Assembly (NCBI GenBank): GCA_033060915.1
Contig: CM065381.1
Coordinates: forward strand, 29,695,836 to 29,759,835
Reading direction: 5' to 3'
From: Euryodendron excelsum
Taxonomy: Eukaryota; Streptophyta; Magnoliopsida; Ericales; Pentaphylacaceae
DNA: 64,000 bases
The position numbers were made by a program, and so were the translations under genes. The number at the start of each line of letters is the position of its first letter. Position 1 is the stretch's first letter. The notes beneath the pieces were generated by a model. The model worked only from the letters and a program-made list of their open reading frames with translations, was not told the origin of the DNA and made no database searches. Positions 34,749 through 45,190 of the stretch are shown piece after piece.

Positions 34749-35214
34749 TAGGGACGAAATTAGAATTTTGTCCTAGAGGATCAAAACGAAATGAAGATCA
34801 TTGAGAGTGCTATTTAGACACTTTAGATGAAATGAAGAATTGTATTTCTTTTTTCTTATATTTTGTCCAAGACCTAAATTAATTGGGCATGTGTAAGCAT
34901 ATGTTTTGGGTCACAAAAAAATTCAACTACAAAAATAAAATAAAAAATAAGATCACATAATAAAAAAATATTACCACCATGTAATTGCTCATAAAAAGGG
35001 TTATTTTATTATATATAATTTTTGTGGGCCAGACTCTATCTTTATTTTTAAAAAAAATTTGGCCAGGATTTGTATCTCATATATAATGAGGTTTTTAAAC
35101 CAGGGGCCACTTTATTATGTTAAATTTCTTGGCCTTGAATTTGTACGACATATATTGGAGCTTGTGAACCTTTGAGGGACATGACCCCCTTGGCCCAAAC
35201 ATGGTTCCGTCCAT
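34749..35214. mobile_element. MITE-like element (GGGACGAAATTAG ends)
   Basis: Starts near 34749 with gggacgaaattagaattttg. The far end ttggcccaaacatggttccg, tccatgc reads in reverse complement as ggacggaaccatgtttgg, an imperfect inverted match. Interior AT-rich, no coding sequence. TSD not resolved. Confidence 0.35.
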
Positions 35215-35568
35215 GCTTTGGACATTATAGCTACCGAATCAACTCGCTCAAAATAGTTGTGACAATGCAAGAATATAGTCATAATTTAGTTATTGGAGAG
35301 CTTCATGTCTATTATTGGACCCTTTTTTTTACAACTATCAGAGCTCATATTGAAGAGATATTGAGTTCAGGTATCTCCATTTACATTTATTCCATAATTA
35401 ATTGCATGCCCTTTTAAGTAGGGTTGATAAATATTTTTATAGATGAATCATAGAAGAAAATTAATTGGGAGAAAAACAGTAAGGTAAATAAGTAGAAGAG
35501 TATACCTTAAGAATCTTAGCTAATGATCCACCTTTTACTAGTTCCTAATACAATAACATCGTTTTCCA

Positions 35569-35772
35569 CGGTGGCGGATACGGGGGAGGGACGGTGGGGC
35601 CACTGCCTTCCTTATACTCTCAAAATTTGTATTACTACTTGTACTTTTTAGGTATTTATATTAAAACATAGTGTATCGGCCTCTTTAAAATTTAAGAATT
35701 TTATAGTAGACAGTACAAAATTCAAAATGATTTACTTTCATCTCCTCCAACAAAAATTCTGCGTCTGCCACT
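35569..35772. mobile_element. Short MITE-like element
   Basis: The left end ggtggcggatacggg and the reverse complement of the right end (agtggcagacgcagaat) are imperfect inverted repeats about 200 bases apart. It is of hAT-like size and has no coding sequence. Confidence 0.35.
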
Positions 35773-36359
35773 AATTGTCCAGCAACCATAGATATAATTA
35801 CTTCACTGCCCTTCGCTGCATGTCTCTCGCAGATCCAAGGTAAAAATAGAATGAGTTACCAAAGAAATGAAAGTCAACAAAGAAAAATTCCAAAAAATGG
35901 AATGAGTTACCAAATTTATTCACTTCTTTCAAAATATGTCTCATTTTTCTCCCACTTAAATTTCAATATGCAGAAATTAAAATACTCCTTGTGTCCCATT
36001 ATGAGGCTAACTTTTCCACTTTTGGACTGCCATTATGTGCGTCCAGTTCACTTGTGTTGATTTCTACGCGTTGAGTTCTGCATTAACAAATTTATGTGAA
36101 ACTTATTTACTTGTGTTTAGTAAAGTATTTTTTTTTTTTTGGTCGTAGACACAAAATTGTATAATTTACATCAGTATTGTAAGCACCCCATTTTTGTCCG
36201 CTCGGCAATCTCCGGCCCGACCAGGCTAAGTTTTCCAAACATCACAACACATGCAGGCTCAAGTTAAGCTTTTCAATCTCCAATCCATCCAACTGGTCGT
36301 TTCTCAAGTCCACAAGGATCCGTTAAAGCCTTAAGCACCATTATTCTAAGCAGTTTTTG

Positions 36360-36680
36360 GACCAGGCGGTCCCGAAAACCAACGCCATCCAGGTAGCTTC
36401 CCGAGATCGGGCGATCTCGAGGACCAACACCTCATCAAATTTCAGACGGTTCACTTTTGGCACCTACTAGCCCGCCAATGTAGAATGTCCGTCATTTGGT
36501 AGTTCTCCGGGACCAGGCGTTCTCGGATACCAACACCACCCTTCCAGGTAGCTTTCTGGGACCAGGCATTCTCAAGAACCAACACCACCCTACAGGTAGC
36601 TCTCTAAGACCAGGCGTTCTTAGAGACCAACACCGCACAGGTAGTTTTTCGCAACCGGGTGGTCTCGGGAACCAACACCT
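36360..36680 (+). repeat. About 60-base degenerate tandem repeat in LTR U3
   Basis: The pattern gaccaggcgttctcggatacc, aacacc, caggtagctt recurs about five times at roughly 55-75-base spacing. Confidence 0.7.
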
Positions 36681-37169
36681 AGGTTAACACCAGCGCCTGC
36701 TAGTCCGACTCGGTGAAAATGACCAAATCTGCCCCTTGGGCCTCCAGGCACGTTTTGGAAAAGTTCAAAATCCCTCAAAACGATAAGTCCATCCTTCCAT
36801 AATGTTGTCAAACCATCGGGCATCCCCCGCACTCCATTTGGTCCAAACCCGGTCCTATTCTGGCTCACTCTGGCCAAAATAACCATTTTGCCCCTGAACA
36901 ACTGAGCACAACACAAACCCCACTAAACGGCAACAGACTCTCTCAAAACCATCCCTGAACTGCCCTACACGCCTAACACAATATACCAGACCATTCTTGA
37001 CCATTTCTAGCCCACTTCGGTCAAAATGACCGCTTTGCCCCTAGAAGCCCAAAATGCCCCGAAATAGCACCGGCCTTGGGATTTCAAGCGAGGGTTTCAC
37101 CACGCACTCTTGTTTAACCCAAGGAACACCCTACGACACTAAACTCACACAACTCGATAAAAGTTCCCG

Positions 37170-37607
37170 GGAGCGTCTCACAGACGCTCCGCTTAAATTG
37201 TCTTTTCTCCCGATTCCCTGATTATAGCGCACCGTCAACTGACTTAAGAAATGCGTAAATCAAGGAATTCTCGAACACTTGTCCGTAGATCTTTCCATCG
37301 ATACAGTTCGATCGAATAGATCGCTTCCCGAAGCCCTCCATCGTATGATGCGAAAACTATAACTTTCGGCAACCCCTGGAGCGTCTCGCAGACGCTCCGC
37401 CAAGGTTGACTTTTTCTTCGATTCCCTAATCAAAACGCACCGTCAAACGACTTGAGAAATGCGTAAATTTGGGAATTCTAGAAAGTATTTCCAGAGTACT
37501 TTCCATCGGAACGGTCTGATCAAATAGATGGCTTCTCAAAGGCCTCGATCACATCAAACGAAAACAGCCACTTTCAAACACACACGGAGCGTATCACAGA
37601 CGCTCCA
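37170..37607 (+). repeat. About 208-base tandem repeat with a conserved 21-base palindrome
   Basis: GGAGCGTCT-CAC-AGACGCTCC is a perfect 9-base-arm inverted repeat at 37170-37190. It recurs at 37378-37398 with a changed loop and at 37587-37607 with one arm mismatch. Between them other words recur in step: gattccctgattatagcgca, cgacttgagaaatgcgtaaa and tttccatcg. The reverse LTR fragment at 9139-11685 has the same unit (gtcgtttgatggtgtg at 10053, gtcgtttgacggtgtg at 10261; period 208). It lies 0.4-0.8 kb upstream of the LTR TATA. Confidence 0.85.
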
Positions 37608-37988
37608 CAAAAGTGTCCTTTTTGGCACGCTTCCCAAGACGATATCCCAAGCATCTGAACATAATTCAAACTCTTCGAAAACATGAAAGTTCATTGGATG
37701 CACTAGGAGAACATCCCAAGTGTAACCGATTTCCCTGGAACCTTCCGAGTTGGCCCAATTATCGAGGCAAAGTTTGGGCGATTCTTCCCGGTGATGGAGC
37801 GTATGCTACATGTGCTCAAATTTTGTTCAGATCGACCGAATTTCGATCAACGGTCGAGATTTAACTAGTACATAGGGTGCCACATGTTATTGTGACAATG
37901 GAACAATACCTACGCATGTCCTACATGCGTACGGCTAAATTTTGGCCATGCGCATGTAGCACATGCGCATGATCTGTTCCAGATTGCC

Positions 37989-37996
37989 TATAAATA
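37989..37996 (+). promoter_or_regulatory. TATA box of the 36178 LTR
   Basis: TATAAATA in gcctataaatagaggcctc, 1.8 kb from the LTR start. It marks the presumed U3/R boundary about 30 bases downstream. Confidence 0.65.
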
Positions 37997-39407
37997 GAGG
38001 CCTCCCCCCTTGCATATTCCAGGTTCGAAATTGATACGAAACTCTGTTGAAATCACTTCAGAAACTCAAATCTCTATATATATTCCTCCCCTCCAACACT
38101 TAAGTTAGATTCTATCTCTCTTAAGCTAATACACTCCATACACAAAGCCTCACACACACTTATACACTCCACCCAAGCTTCTCAAGCCTTCTTAAAGTCA
38201 CTGAAGCTCTAATCAAAGCATCCATTGAAGACTACAAGAGTGTTGAAGACAAAAGGTGGTATTCCTTTTACATTTGTGCTCTCCTCCACTCTTTTCTTCT
38301 CCCTCCTAGCCTACTTAGGCTATTCTCTATTTTAATCCCCATCTTCAACCCCCCTTTCTTGCATGCTTGAGCCAAGAGGGCTCCTAAATCATGCTTAGAG
38401 GAAAGCAAGTGAGAGCCACCGTGTAGGGGGACCTCTCACTAGCCCACTTTAAGATGGCATGGCCTAAGAGCCCTTGTTTGTATGGTGAAGCCTAAAAGTC
38501 TTGTATGTGGATCATGACCCCTTGCATATTGTTATTTTGATCATATCTTGTATACTTGGCTTCATTTGATATTTATTGCCATATCCCACAATGCTTACAT
38601 TGCTCTTAATTTCATGACATTTCCAAGTTCTACATGTCCTTCAAAAATTATTCTAAGAGTTGGCCCCTTGAAGTCTAGAATGAGACCTTAGGAGTCATGC
38701 CTTAGAAAGTCCCTCTCAACCCTCTAATTCACACTTTTGCATCATTACATTTCAACTTGCATAAAAGTTGCTTTCAAATTCCTTAATTTTCAAGGTTTCC
38801 ATTCTCTTGAATTTAGTGGCTAAAATGACCCCATGGAACCCTCTCTTGAGTGATCTCCCTTTATATTGGCCATTGGAGCCCTAAATTGTTAGAATGGTTC
38901 CCTTTTCTCTTTATGATCACCTAAGGATGATGTTCAAACTCTTTGAATTCTATGGTTTCTACTCTCTCAAGTTTAGTGGTTAGAATGGCCCCATGGAACC
39001 CTCTTTTGAGTGGTCTCCCTTTTATTGGCCATATAAACCCTTTCTTGATGGAATGGTTCCCTTGAAAAATGGTTTTCAAAATCCTTCTCCAAAGATGATT
39101 TCAAAAATGCATTCTCTCCATCTTTGCATAAAAAATGATTCTCCAAAAATTATCATCATTATGTTGATTTTTGACCCCTTATACTCTTGTCAAGATAGTG
39201 GTTATAATGGCCATAAGGAAACCTTCCTTGGAATAGTTTCCAATCATCATCCATATAAACCATGCTCTTGGCTAGAATCAAAATTTTCATAAAAATGATC
39301 TTCAAAAAGGTTGTCCACCAAAGTACCTTGCATAGCATGTTTTGTCCTTCAAAATTCTCTCCAAAAATGCATTAAACCAATTTTCAAAACCAACTTCAAA
39401 TCCAACC

Positions 39408-39780
39408 CTAGGTTAACTTGACCCTAGTTACCTAACCCTAGGTTAACTTAACCCTAGTTATCAAACCTTAGGTTAACTTGACCCTAGTTACCAAACCCTA
39501 GGTTAACTTGACCCTAGTTACCAAACCTTAAGTTAACTTGACCCTAGTTATCTAACCCTAGGTTAACTTGACCCTAGTTACCAAACCTTAGGTTAACTTG
39601 ACCCTAGTTACCAAACCCTAGGTTAACTTGACCCTAGTTCACTCACCTTAGGTTAACTTGACCCTAGTTCACTCACCTTAGGTTAACTTAACACTAGTTA
39701 GTTAACCCTTAGTCTTCTTAACCCTAGGTTAACCTAACCCAAGTTAGTTAACCTTAGGTCCCCCCTAACCCTAGGCTAAC
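39408..39780 (+). repeat. 30-base tandem array AACCCTAGGTTAACTTGACC...
   Basis: The unit aaccctaggttaacttgacc, ctagttacca is repeated about 12 times with point changes (aacctta, gttcactc variants). It contains GTTAAC and CCTAGG palindromes. It is not telomeric: the plant telomere unit is CCCTAAA with a 7-base period. Confidence 0.9.
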
Positions 39781-41342
39781 CCAATCTAGGTCAATACACT
39801 TCAAGATTCCAACTGTTGAACCCTTTTGTTCAAATGATCATTATCCTCATAACCTATTCTTCCAAAATCTCCTACTCTATTGATTTCAAAAAACCAACTC
39901 CATAAGCTTCTCAAATGATCTTACATTCCCTCTCCAAGGCCTTTCCAAAAATGTTTCAAAGGGTCACAAACTTAAGGTGCCCCTACCCCTCTCATGGTAA
40001 GGGATTCCGAGGACAAGTGATAAATCAAGAACAACCTCTAAGGTTGCCCATGTTAGGGTTCCAAACACTTAGTCATTTTCAAAAATCGCTTTCAAAAACT
40101 AATTCATCAAAACATTCTAAAGTCATGCCTCCAAGGTCTTCAAAACAAGACTTCAAAAATACTTTCAAGTTTTCTTGAGTCATGCCAAAGCATTTTTCCA
40201 AAACTCCTTCAAGTTGATCCCAAAACATTTTCAAGAAACACTCCACCATTCAAATTCAAGTCAAAACTTCCAAGACCACAAAGAGTCTTCAACTTCTAAA
40301 GACCTCAAAGTGTTTTAAACTTATCCAAGACCACAAAGAGTCTTCAACTTTCAAAGACCTCAAAGTGTCTTAAACTTTTTCAAAGACCTCAATGTGTCTT
40401 CAAGCTTTCCAAATGCCCTAATGTGCCTATTGTCCATAGGGCTCTTGCCCGAACTACGAATGACATGATTCTCACCAAATGAGATACGTAAGCAATCTAA
40501 AATGGTGCGGTCATAACTTTTATTTCAACCCCAATCCCTTTTTCAAAAATTTCAATCAATTCAAAGTTTCTATTCTAAACTCTTTCAAAACCTCCATTAT
40601 TTTTAAAGTTCTTTCAAAACTTGCATCATGCATCATTCATCGAAAAAGTGATGACCAAATCCCTTTTTCAAAGTACTAAGGTGGATATTAAGTGGATAAT
40701 GGTAACCGGTTATCCTAGTGAGTGAACCAAGGGTGATTAGACATGTAGGTACCGAAAGGGCAGGGTAGGGTAGGGTGATGATTTTAGGATATCTTCCCTA
40801 CACGTAACCAACCCCCGAACTTCAGATTTCTATTTTCGAAAGACCAAAATAGAGTTATTTTCAAAAAGGGCTTAAACATTCCAAAAGGTTGCCAAACAAC
40901 TTATTTTTCTAAAAACTCACTCTTGAGGGAGATTTCAAAAATCTTTTTCAAAAACTCAAAGTTTAATCTTCAGATTAACGCTTAGTTTTAGGTGCCCTAA
41001 CTCACCTTTATCAAGTTAGGTGGCAACTTCGATTTTTCTAAAAAAGCCCTTAGTCAAATCAATTTTCAAACCTAGTCGCACTTGTCCTTTTAGGAGAACG
41101 AGTTCTAGTAACAGAGTTCCGTGCTTTAGAGTCTTCGAGCCGAAAAAACCTTATACACCTCAAAAATCGAAGCGCGACAAATATACAACAAGTGAAATAC
41201 ATTCACTTATATCCAAGTGTGAGAAAAGTAATTGAGTAACTGGATTATGACACTACTTATAGCATTTTCCTTAAATAAACTAATCCAGATGAAAAACCAA
41301 CCACTAAAAATTAGACATGTAACTTGGGATTTGCGAACACTG

Positions 41343-41351
41343 TACACACAG

Positions 41352-41391
<40 letters not shown>

Positions 41392-41392
41392 T
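41343..41392. repeat. (CA)n(TA)n compound microsatellite
   Basis: Runs of ca (about 10 units) followed by ta (about 12 units). Confidence 0.9.
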
Positions 41393-41636
41393 ACTGTCAA
41401 CTATATTTTCTTGTCAAAAGCTGAAAATCACGTGCATATGTCATAGAAAAAATTACTGACTTCATTTCTTGATGAACAAAATAAATTATCTTATCTGGTA
41501 CAAGGGAATGAAAAAAATAAAATTAGAATAATAATGAAATGAAATTTTAGTGTATAATATAAAAATTTAATATTATGTTAGATACAGAATATAAGAAATT
41601 ATATTTATTATTTATTAAAAATTATTAAACATTTGT

Positions 41637-41812
41637 GATGGTAGTGATCGTAGAGGTGACGGTGACAGTAGTGGCCGTGGTGCTGAGTGTTGGGCGGCAG
41701 TGGCGACAAGCAGTGGTGGTGGTGGTGATGGTGGTGTTTGGTAGCAGTGGTAGTGGATAGCGGGTAGTTATGGCCGATGGTGGGCGGTAGTAATGAGGCG
41801 GTGGAGGCGGGC

Positions 41813-41843
<31 letters not shown>

Positions 41844-41850
41844 ATGGTGA
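41637..41850. repeat. GGT/GGC-rich degenerate microsatellite
   Basis: About 210 bases of ggt, gtg and ggc triplets; the purest part is (GGTGGC)n at 41808-41838. The AT-rich flanks on both sides (41480-41640 and 41855-42180, with echoing gaaatgatta/aataatcatttc words) suggest the tract may sit inside a small transposon. Confidence 0.8.
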
Positions 41851-42327
41851 GAATTTTAAACTTTTTAAAAATTTTTATTTAATTTTCAACTTTTTAAATA
41901 TTTTAGTTTTAAAATTAAAAAAATAATTGTCAAATATTTTACGTTTATAAAAGTTTGACAATAAAAATCTTTTTAAGTTTTGTTTTATGTTCTTATTTAT
42001 GTAGAAATGGAATGATTATTTTCACCCCTGAAATAGGAAATAATCATTTTAACAAAATGTGAGAATGATCATTTCATAGGAATAACTATTCTAACTTTAA
42101 ATAGTGGTACTAAATAAAAAAAATAAAAATAAAAGTGAAAATAATCATTTCATTCCACTTCATACCGTTGTATCAATCATAGCCTTAGTTCTGGCCTACG
42201 TCAATCTGATAAGCTTTCTAGCTTAGGTATTTAGTCATTTTCTAAGTTTCTCCTGGAGTTGTTTGGTTTTTGTCACTATTTACCTGGACTGGTTGGGGTT
42301 TGACTTAGAGTCTAAATTTTTTTTAAG

Positions 42328-42460
42328 TTTATAAACAAAAAAGTCAAGTTTTTTTTATTTTTTTATTTTTTTATTTTTTCTTTACCTAAAGATAAGCAAA
42401 AAAAAAATAAAAACAAAAAAACAAAAAAGCTAAAAAAAACTTGACTTTTTTGCTTATAAA
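42328..42460. repeat. Foldback (hairpin) element, about 50-base arms
   Basis: The left arm tttataaacaaaaaagtcaag followed by T/A runs is mirrored by the right arm, A/T runs then cttgacttttttgcttataaa. About 18 bases (ctttacctaaagataagc) form the loop. It resembles a snapback MITE; the outer flanks (aagtt / aactt-like words) may extend the pairing. Confidence 0.7.
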
Positions 42461-43726
42461 TTTAACAAAAGTTAAACGAAAAAGTTGTACCAAACGCGCC
42501 TTTATTGTGTGTGGTAGTTCTTACCTTTGATCAATACTTATTAGTACTTATTTAATTTTGCACTTTAAAACTAAGGATGTAGACTTCTAAATTACGGACT
42601 ACTCATACCAATATATTTTATTTCATATGTTATTCCAAAATCCAAGATAAAATAATAATTTTTTTGTTTGGATACTCATAAAAATTAAATATTTATAAGT
42701 AAATTCATTTCACTTTGATTTTCCTTCCCTGTTGATAAATTCAAGATCAAAATATAATATTAGAATATAAAATTTCCCATCGGCTTGGCTGCTAGCTTTC
42801 TCAAAATTGTTTGCAACCTCTGTTTTATACCAAATACAGAAAATTTTCCTAAATTTGATTACTATCTACGTAAACTGAAAAACAAAATTTGGGAAAAATC
42901 AACACTTTATAGTAAAGAAATTATGCTACGTTTGCCATCTTCTCCATTATTCCCAAAACTATAAATCCAAGGAATTTATGAATTGTCCTTGCAGCTACAT
43001 CTTATTCAATCAACAAATTGTATTATTCTCTCTCAAATTGCACATATAGAGAGATTGAAGATATGGATGTCAAGACATAGCCATATCGAGACTCATATAG
43101 TTCAGTAGCATCTGGTTACTTATTTTAGTACCTTAATTGTTGAGCTCTTGAATTTGACTCCCCTAATGAATTTCTATTGTGATTGTGGAGTTTGATATAA
43201 AGTTGTTATTGTGGAGTTTGATGTAAGGGAGTTTCATGACCCATATAATTATTAGTTATCGATTGCCACAAAAAAAAAAAAAAAAAAAAAAGACAATTAT
43301 AAAACAATTACTGTTGAAGGAATGAGCTAGCTTTCTTACGATTGCAAATAAAAGGGGACAATAAGTAGTCTGGTCCGGTTCACCATTTATACGGTACAGA
43401 TCGCACTGGCCCTATGCTGGTTCAATCGAACCTGCTGTCTTTATCCGAAACGGTCCAAGGGGTCTTCAAAATAGGGCCGGGAACAGCGCTGCTTCATTAC
43501 TTGACCAATTAGCCTTTAAATCAAATCGGAGCGTCGGAAGGAGCCGTTTAGCATCCAACGACCAGGATGGAGCGGACAGCCAACGTCTAATTTCTTCTCA
43601 ACGGTCCAAAAAACTCAAAATACAGAAATTTCTCTAATTAGGCCATCTCTCTACCATTTCCTCCCTCTGACAGCTCTCAAGAACCCTTCTACGCCAAACT
43701 CTCTATATCTCTCTCCCTCTAGAAAA

Positions 43727-45190
43727 TTGCATGCCCATTACCGGAGAATGAGTATTCAATACCCAGAAGCCATGAACACATCAGATCTTCAGATATGGAA
43801 TAATGCAGCATTTGACAATCGCGATTCTGAAGACATGGTGGTAAGAGTTTCTTGGTCCCCAGTAAAACCCATTTTTGTGAATCAATCCAAGTCTACTGAT
43901 TTCGTTTCAAGTGAAGAAAATCAGAGTCCTGTGCCAGTAAAATCCCCTGTTTCTGTCAAAACTCCGGCACCCGTTAAGCCACCTCACCCAAATGGAGTTA
44001 TTGGGAACTCACAAGGGAAGCCAAAAAAGCTCCTTTTCCAGCAAGTTCTCTCTGAGAAGGCTGTTTCGAGGAATGAAAGCGAAGAAGAGGTTCGTGATGA
44101 GAGGAGGATTGATGCAGATATTGAAAAGATTCAGATAGAAATCAGACGATTGTCCTCGAAACTAGAGGCTCTTTGGCTAGAAAAGGCTGAGCAGAAAGTG
44201 AAAGCACTGGAAAGACGAGGCAGGGTAGTGCCTGCGAAGTTCATGGAGCAGAAACAGAGTGTTAAGAATGCAGATGGAGTGAAAAAGATTGAAGAATCTT
44301 CATCAATGAGTACTAGAACAAAAGTCTTGCGCAGGGGTGTTAGTTTGGGTCCATCGGAGATAGCTGCCGGAGTGCGTAGAGGTGTCAGTTTGGGGCCAGC
44401 GCAGATTGTGGCTGGAGCCAAGTCCCAACAATTGGGTAAGCAACAAATCACCCCTGTTCAGCCCATACAGAATCGAAGAAAATCTTGCTTTTGGAAGCTA
44501 CAAGACATTGATGAAGAGGACATAACGAAAGAAAGGAGAAAGAGTTTGACTGTTGGTCCCAAATCGAGGAAGAGCATCTCCAGGAGTCAAGCTCCAAGAC
44601 AAGCAGCTACAACAGTGGAATCAAAGAAGGCTGTGAAGAAAGAAGAAGGGGTTCTTTCAACAATTCAGCCAAAGAAGCTGTTCGAAGATGGAGGGAAGTC
44701 ATTGCCTGCCAAGAAGCCATTGAAACCCTGCAGGGTTGTGGCCAGTCGTTATAATCAGAACACAGTTCAGAATAATGGGAATTCAGCAATGAGAAAGCGG
44801 TCACTACCAGAAAATGATAAGGAGGACAGTAAGAGGTGTGACAAAAAGCGTGCTTCGTCTGTGGGAAATTCTTGCGGGTCTCTATCAGAAATAAGCGAGA
44901 ATCAATGTAATGATAGCCTGGTGAAGAAGCGGTGTGACATTCCCAGTGAAATAGTGGTTCACAGAAACTTGGTAGATGATAACTCCCCACAATCAATAGC
45001 TAAAATGCGTGGCATACTTCAACTTATAAGGACAGTCCGGTGCACCACTGATAGTGCCCGGGATTCAGGACCAGCTAAGAGAGTGGCAGAGTTGATTGGA
45101 AAGAAATCATACTTCTGCAATGATAAGGAAGCAGAGCCAGCAATTTGCCAGGCCTTGAGTTTCGCACAAGAATTTGTTGAAGAAAAATAA
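43727..45190 (+). CDS. Uncharacterised basic coiled-coil protein, 487 aa, single exon
   Basis: An uninterrupted 488-codon frame ends in TAA at 45188. I do not recognise the family with certainty. Visible parts: a proline/lysine-rich stretch at about 65-105; a predicted coiled coil at about 119-165 (DADIEKIQIEIRRLSSKLEAL); a 15-residue direct repeat, RRGVSLGPSEIAAG at 202 and RRGVSLGPAQIVAG at 217; and basic serine motifs NRRKSCFW (about 249) and ERRKSLTVGPKSRKS (about 269) that fit R-R-x-S kinase sites. A folded-looking conserved-type C-terminus follows (about 424-485, KMRGILQLIRTVR and AKRVAELIGKKSYF). No signal peptide or membrane segment. Basic clusters suggest a nuclear or microtubule/chromatin-associated protein; this is inference. 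The second ATG at 43748 has a better context (A at -3) than the first. Codon use and length argue for a real gene. Confidence 0.85.
   Translation: MHAHYRRMSIQYPEAMNTSDLQIWNNAAFDNRDSEDMVVRVSWSPVKPIFVNQSKSTDFVSSEENQSPVPVKSPVSVKTPAPVKPPHPNGVIGNSQGKPKKLLFQQVLSEKAVSRNESEEEVRDERRIDADIEKIQIEIRRLSSKLEALWLEKAEQKVKALERRGRVVPAKFMEQKQSVKNADGVKKIEESSSMSTRTKVLRRGVSLGPSEIAAGVRRGVSLGPAQIVAGAKSQQLGKQQITPVQPIQNRRKSCFWKLQDIDEEDITKERRKSLTVGPKSRKSISRSQAPRQAATTVESKKAVKKEEGVLSTIQPKKLFEDGGKSLPAKKPLKPCRVVASRYNQNTVQNNGNSAMRKRSLPENDKEDSKRCDKKRASSVGNSCGSLSEISENQCNDSLVKKRCDIPSEIVVHRNLVDDNSPQSIAKMRGILQLIRTVRCTTDSARDSGPAKRVAELIGKKSYFCNDKEAEPAICQALSFAQEFVEEK

Larger units (their letters stand above)
36178..41179 (+). mobile_element. 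Complete 5.0 kb solo LTR of the TGTAAGCACC family
   Basis: Starts TGTAAGCACCCCATTTTTGT and ends TCGAAGCGCGACA, the termini of the 23305 copy. Flanks are AGTAT (36173-36177) and AATAT (41180-41184), a target-site duplication with one mismatch. The TATA box is at 37989-37996. The part upstream is built of tandem repeats, the part downstream of pyrimidine-rich tcaaaa/ttcaaaac text with a 30-base array at 39408. No coding capacity, primer site or polypurine tract, hence solo. The LTR length suggests a large Ty3/gypsy family (Tat/Ogre or Tekay size range), but no internal domain is here to test this. Confidence 0.87.

Noticed and set aside
36496..36687. 63-residue frame of repeated LGPGIL-like text
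   Set aside because: Translation of the 60-base LTR tandem repeat.
37170..37607. Possible CRISPR-like array of palindromic repeats
   Set aside because: The spacing is about 208 bases and the spacers are themselves repeats; it lies in an LTR of a plant genome.
39408..39780. Possible interstitial telomere repeat
   Set aside because: The period is 30 bases and the text AACCCTAGGTTAAC lacks the 7-base CCCTAAA iteration.
44131..44996. Minus-strand frames of 106 and 129 residues
   Set aside because: They lie antisense to the intact 487-codon gene and have no features of their own.
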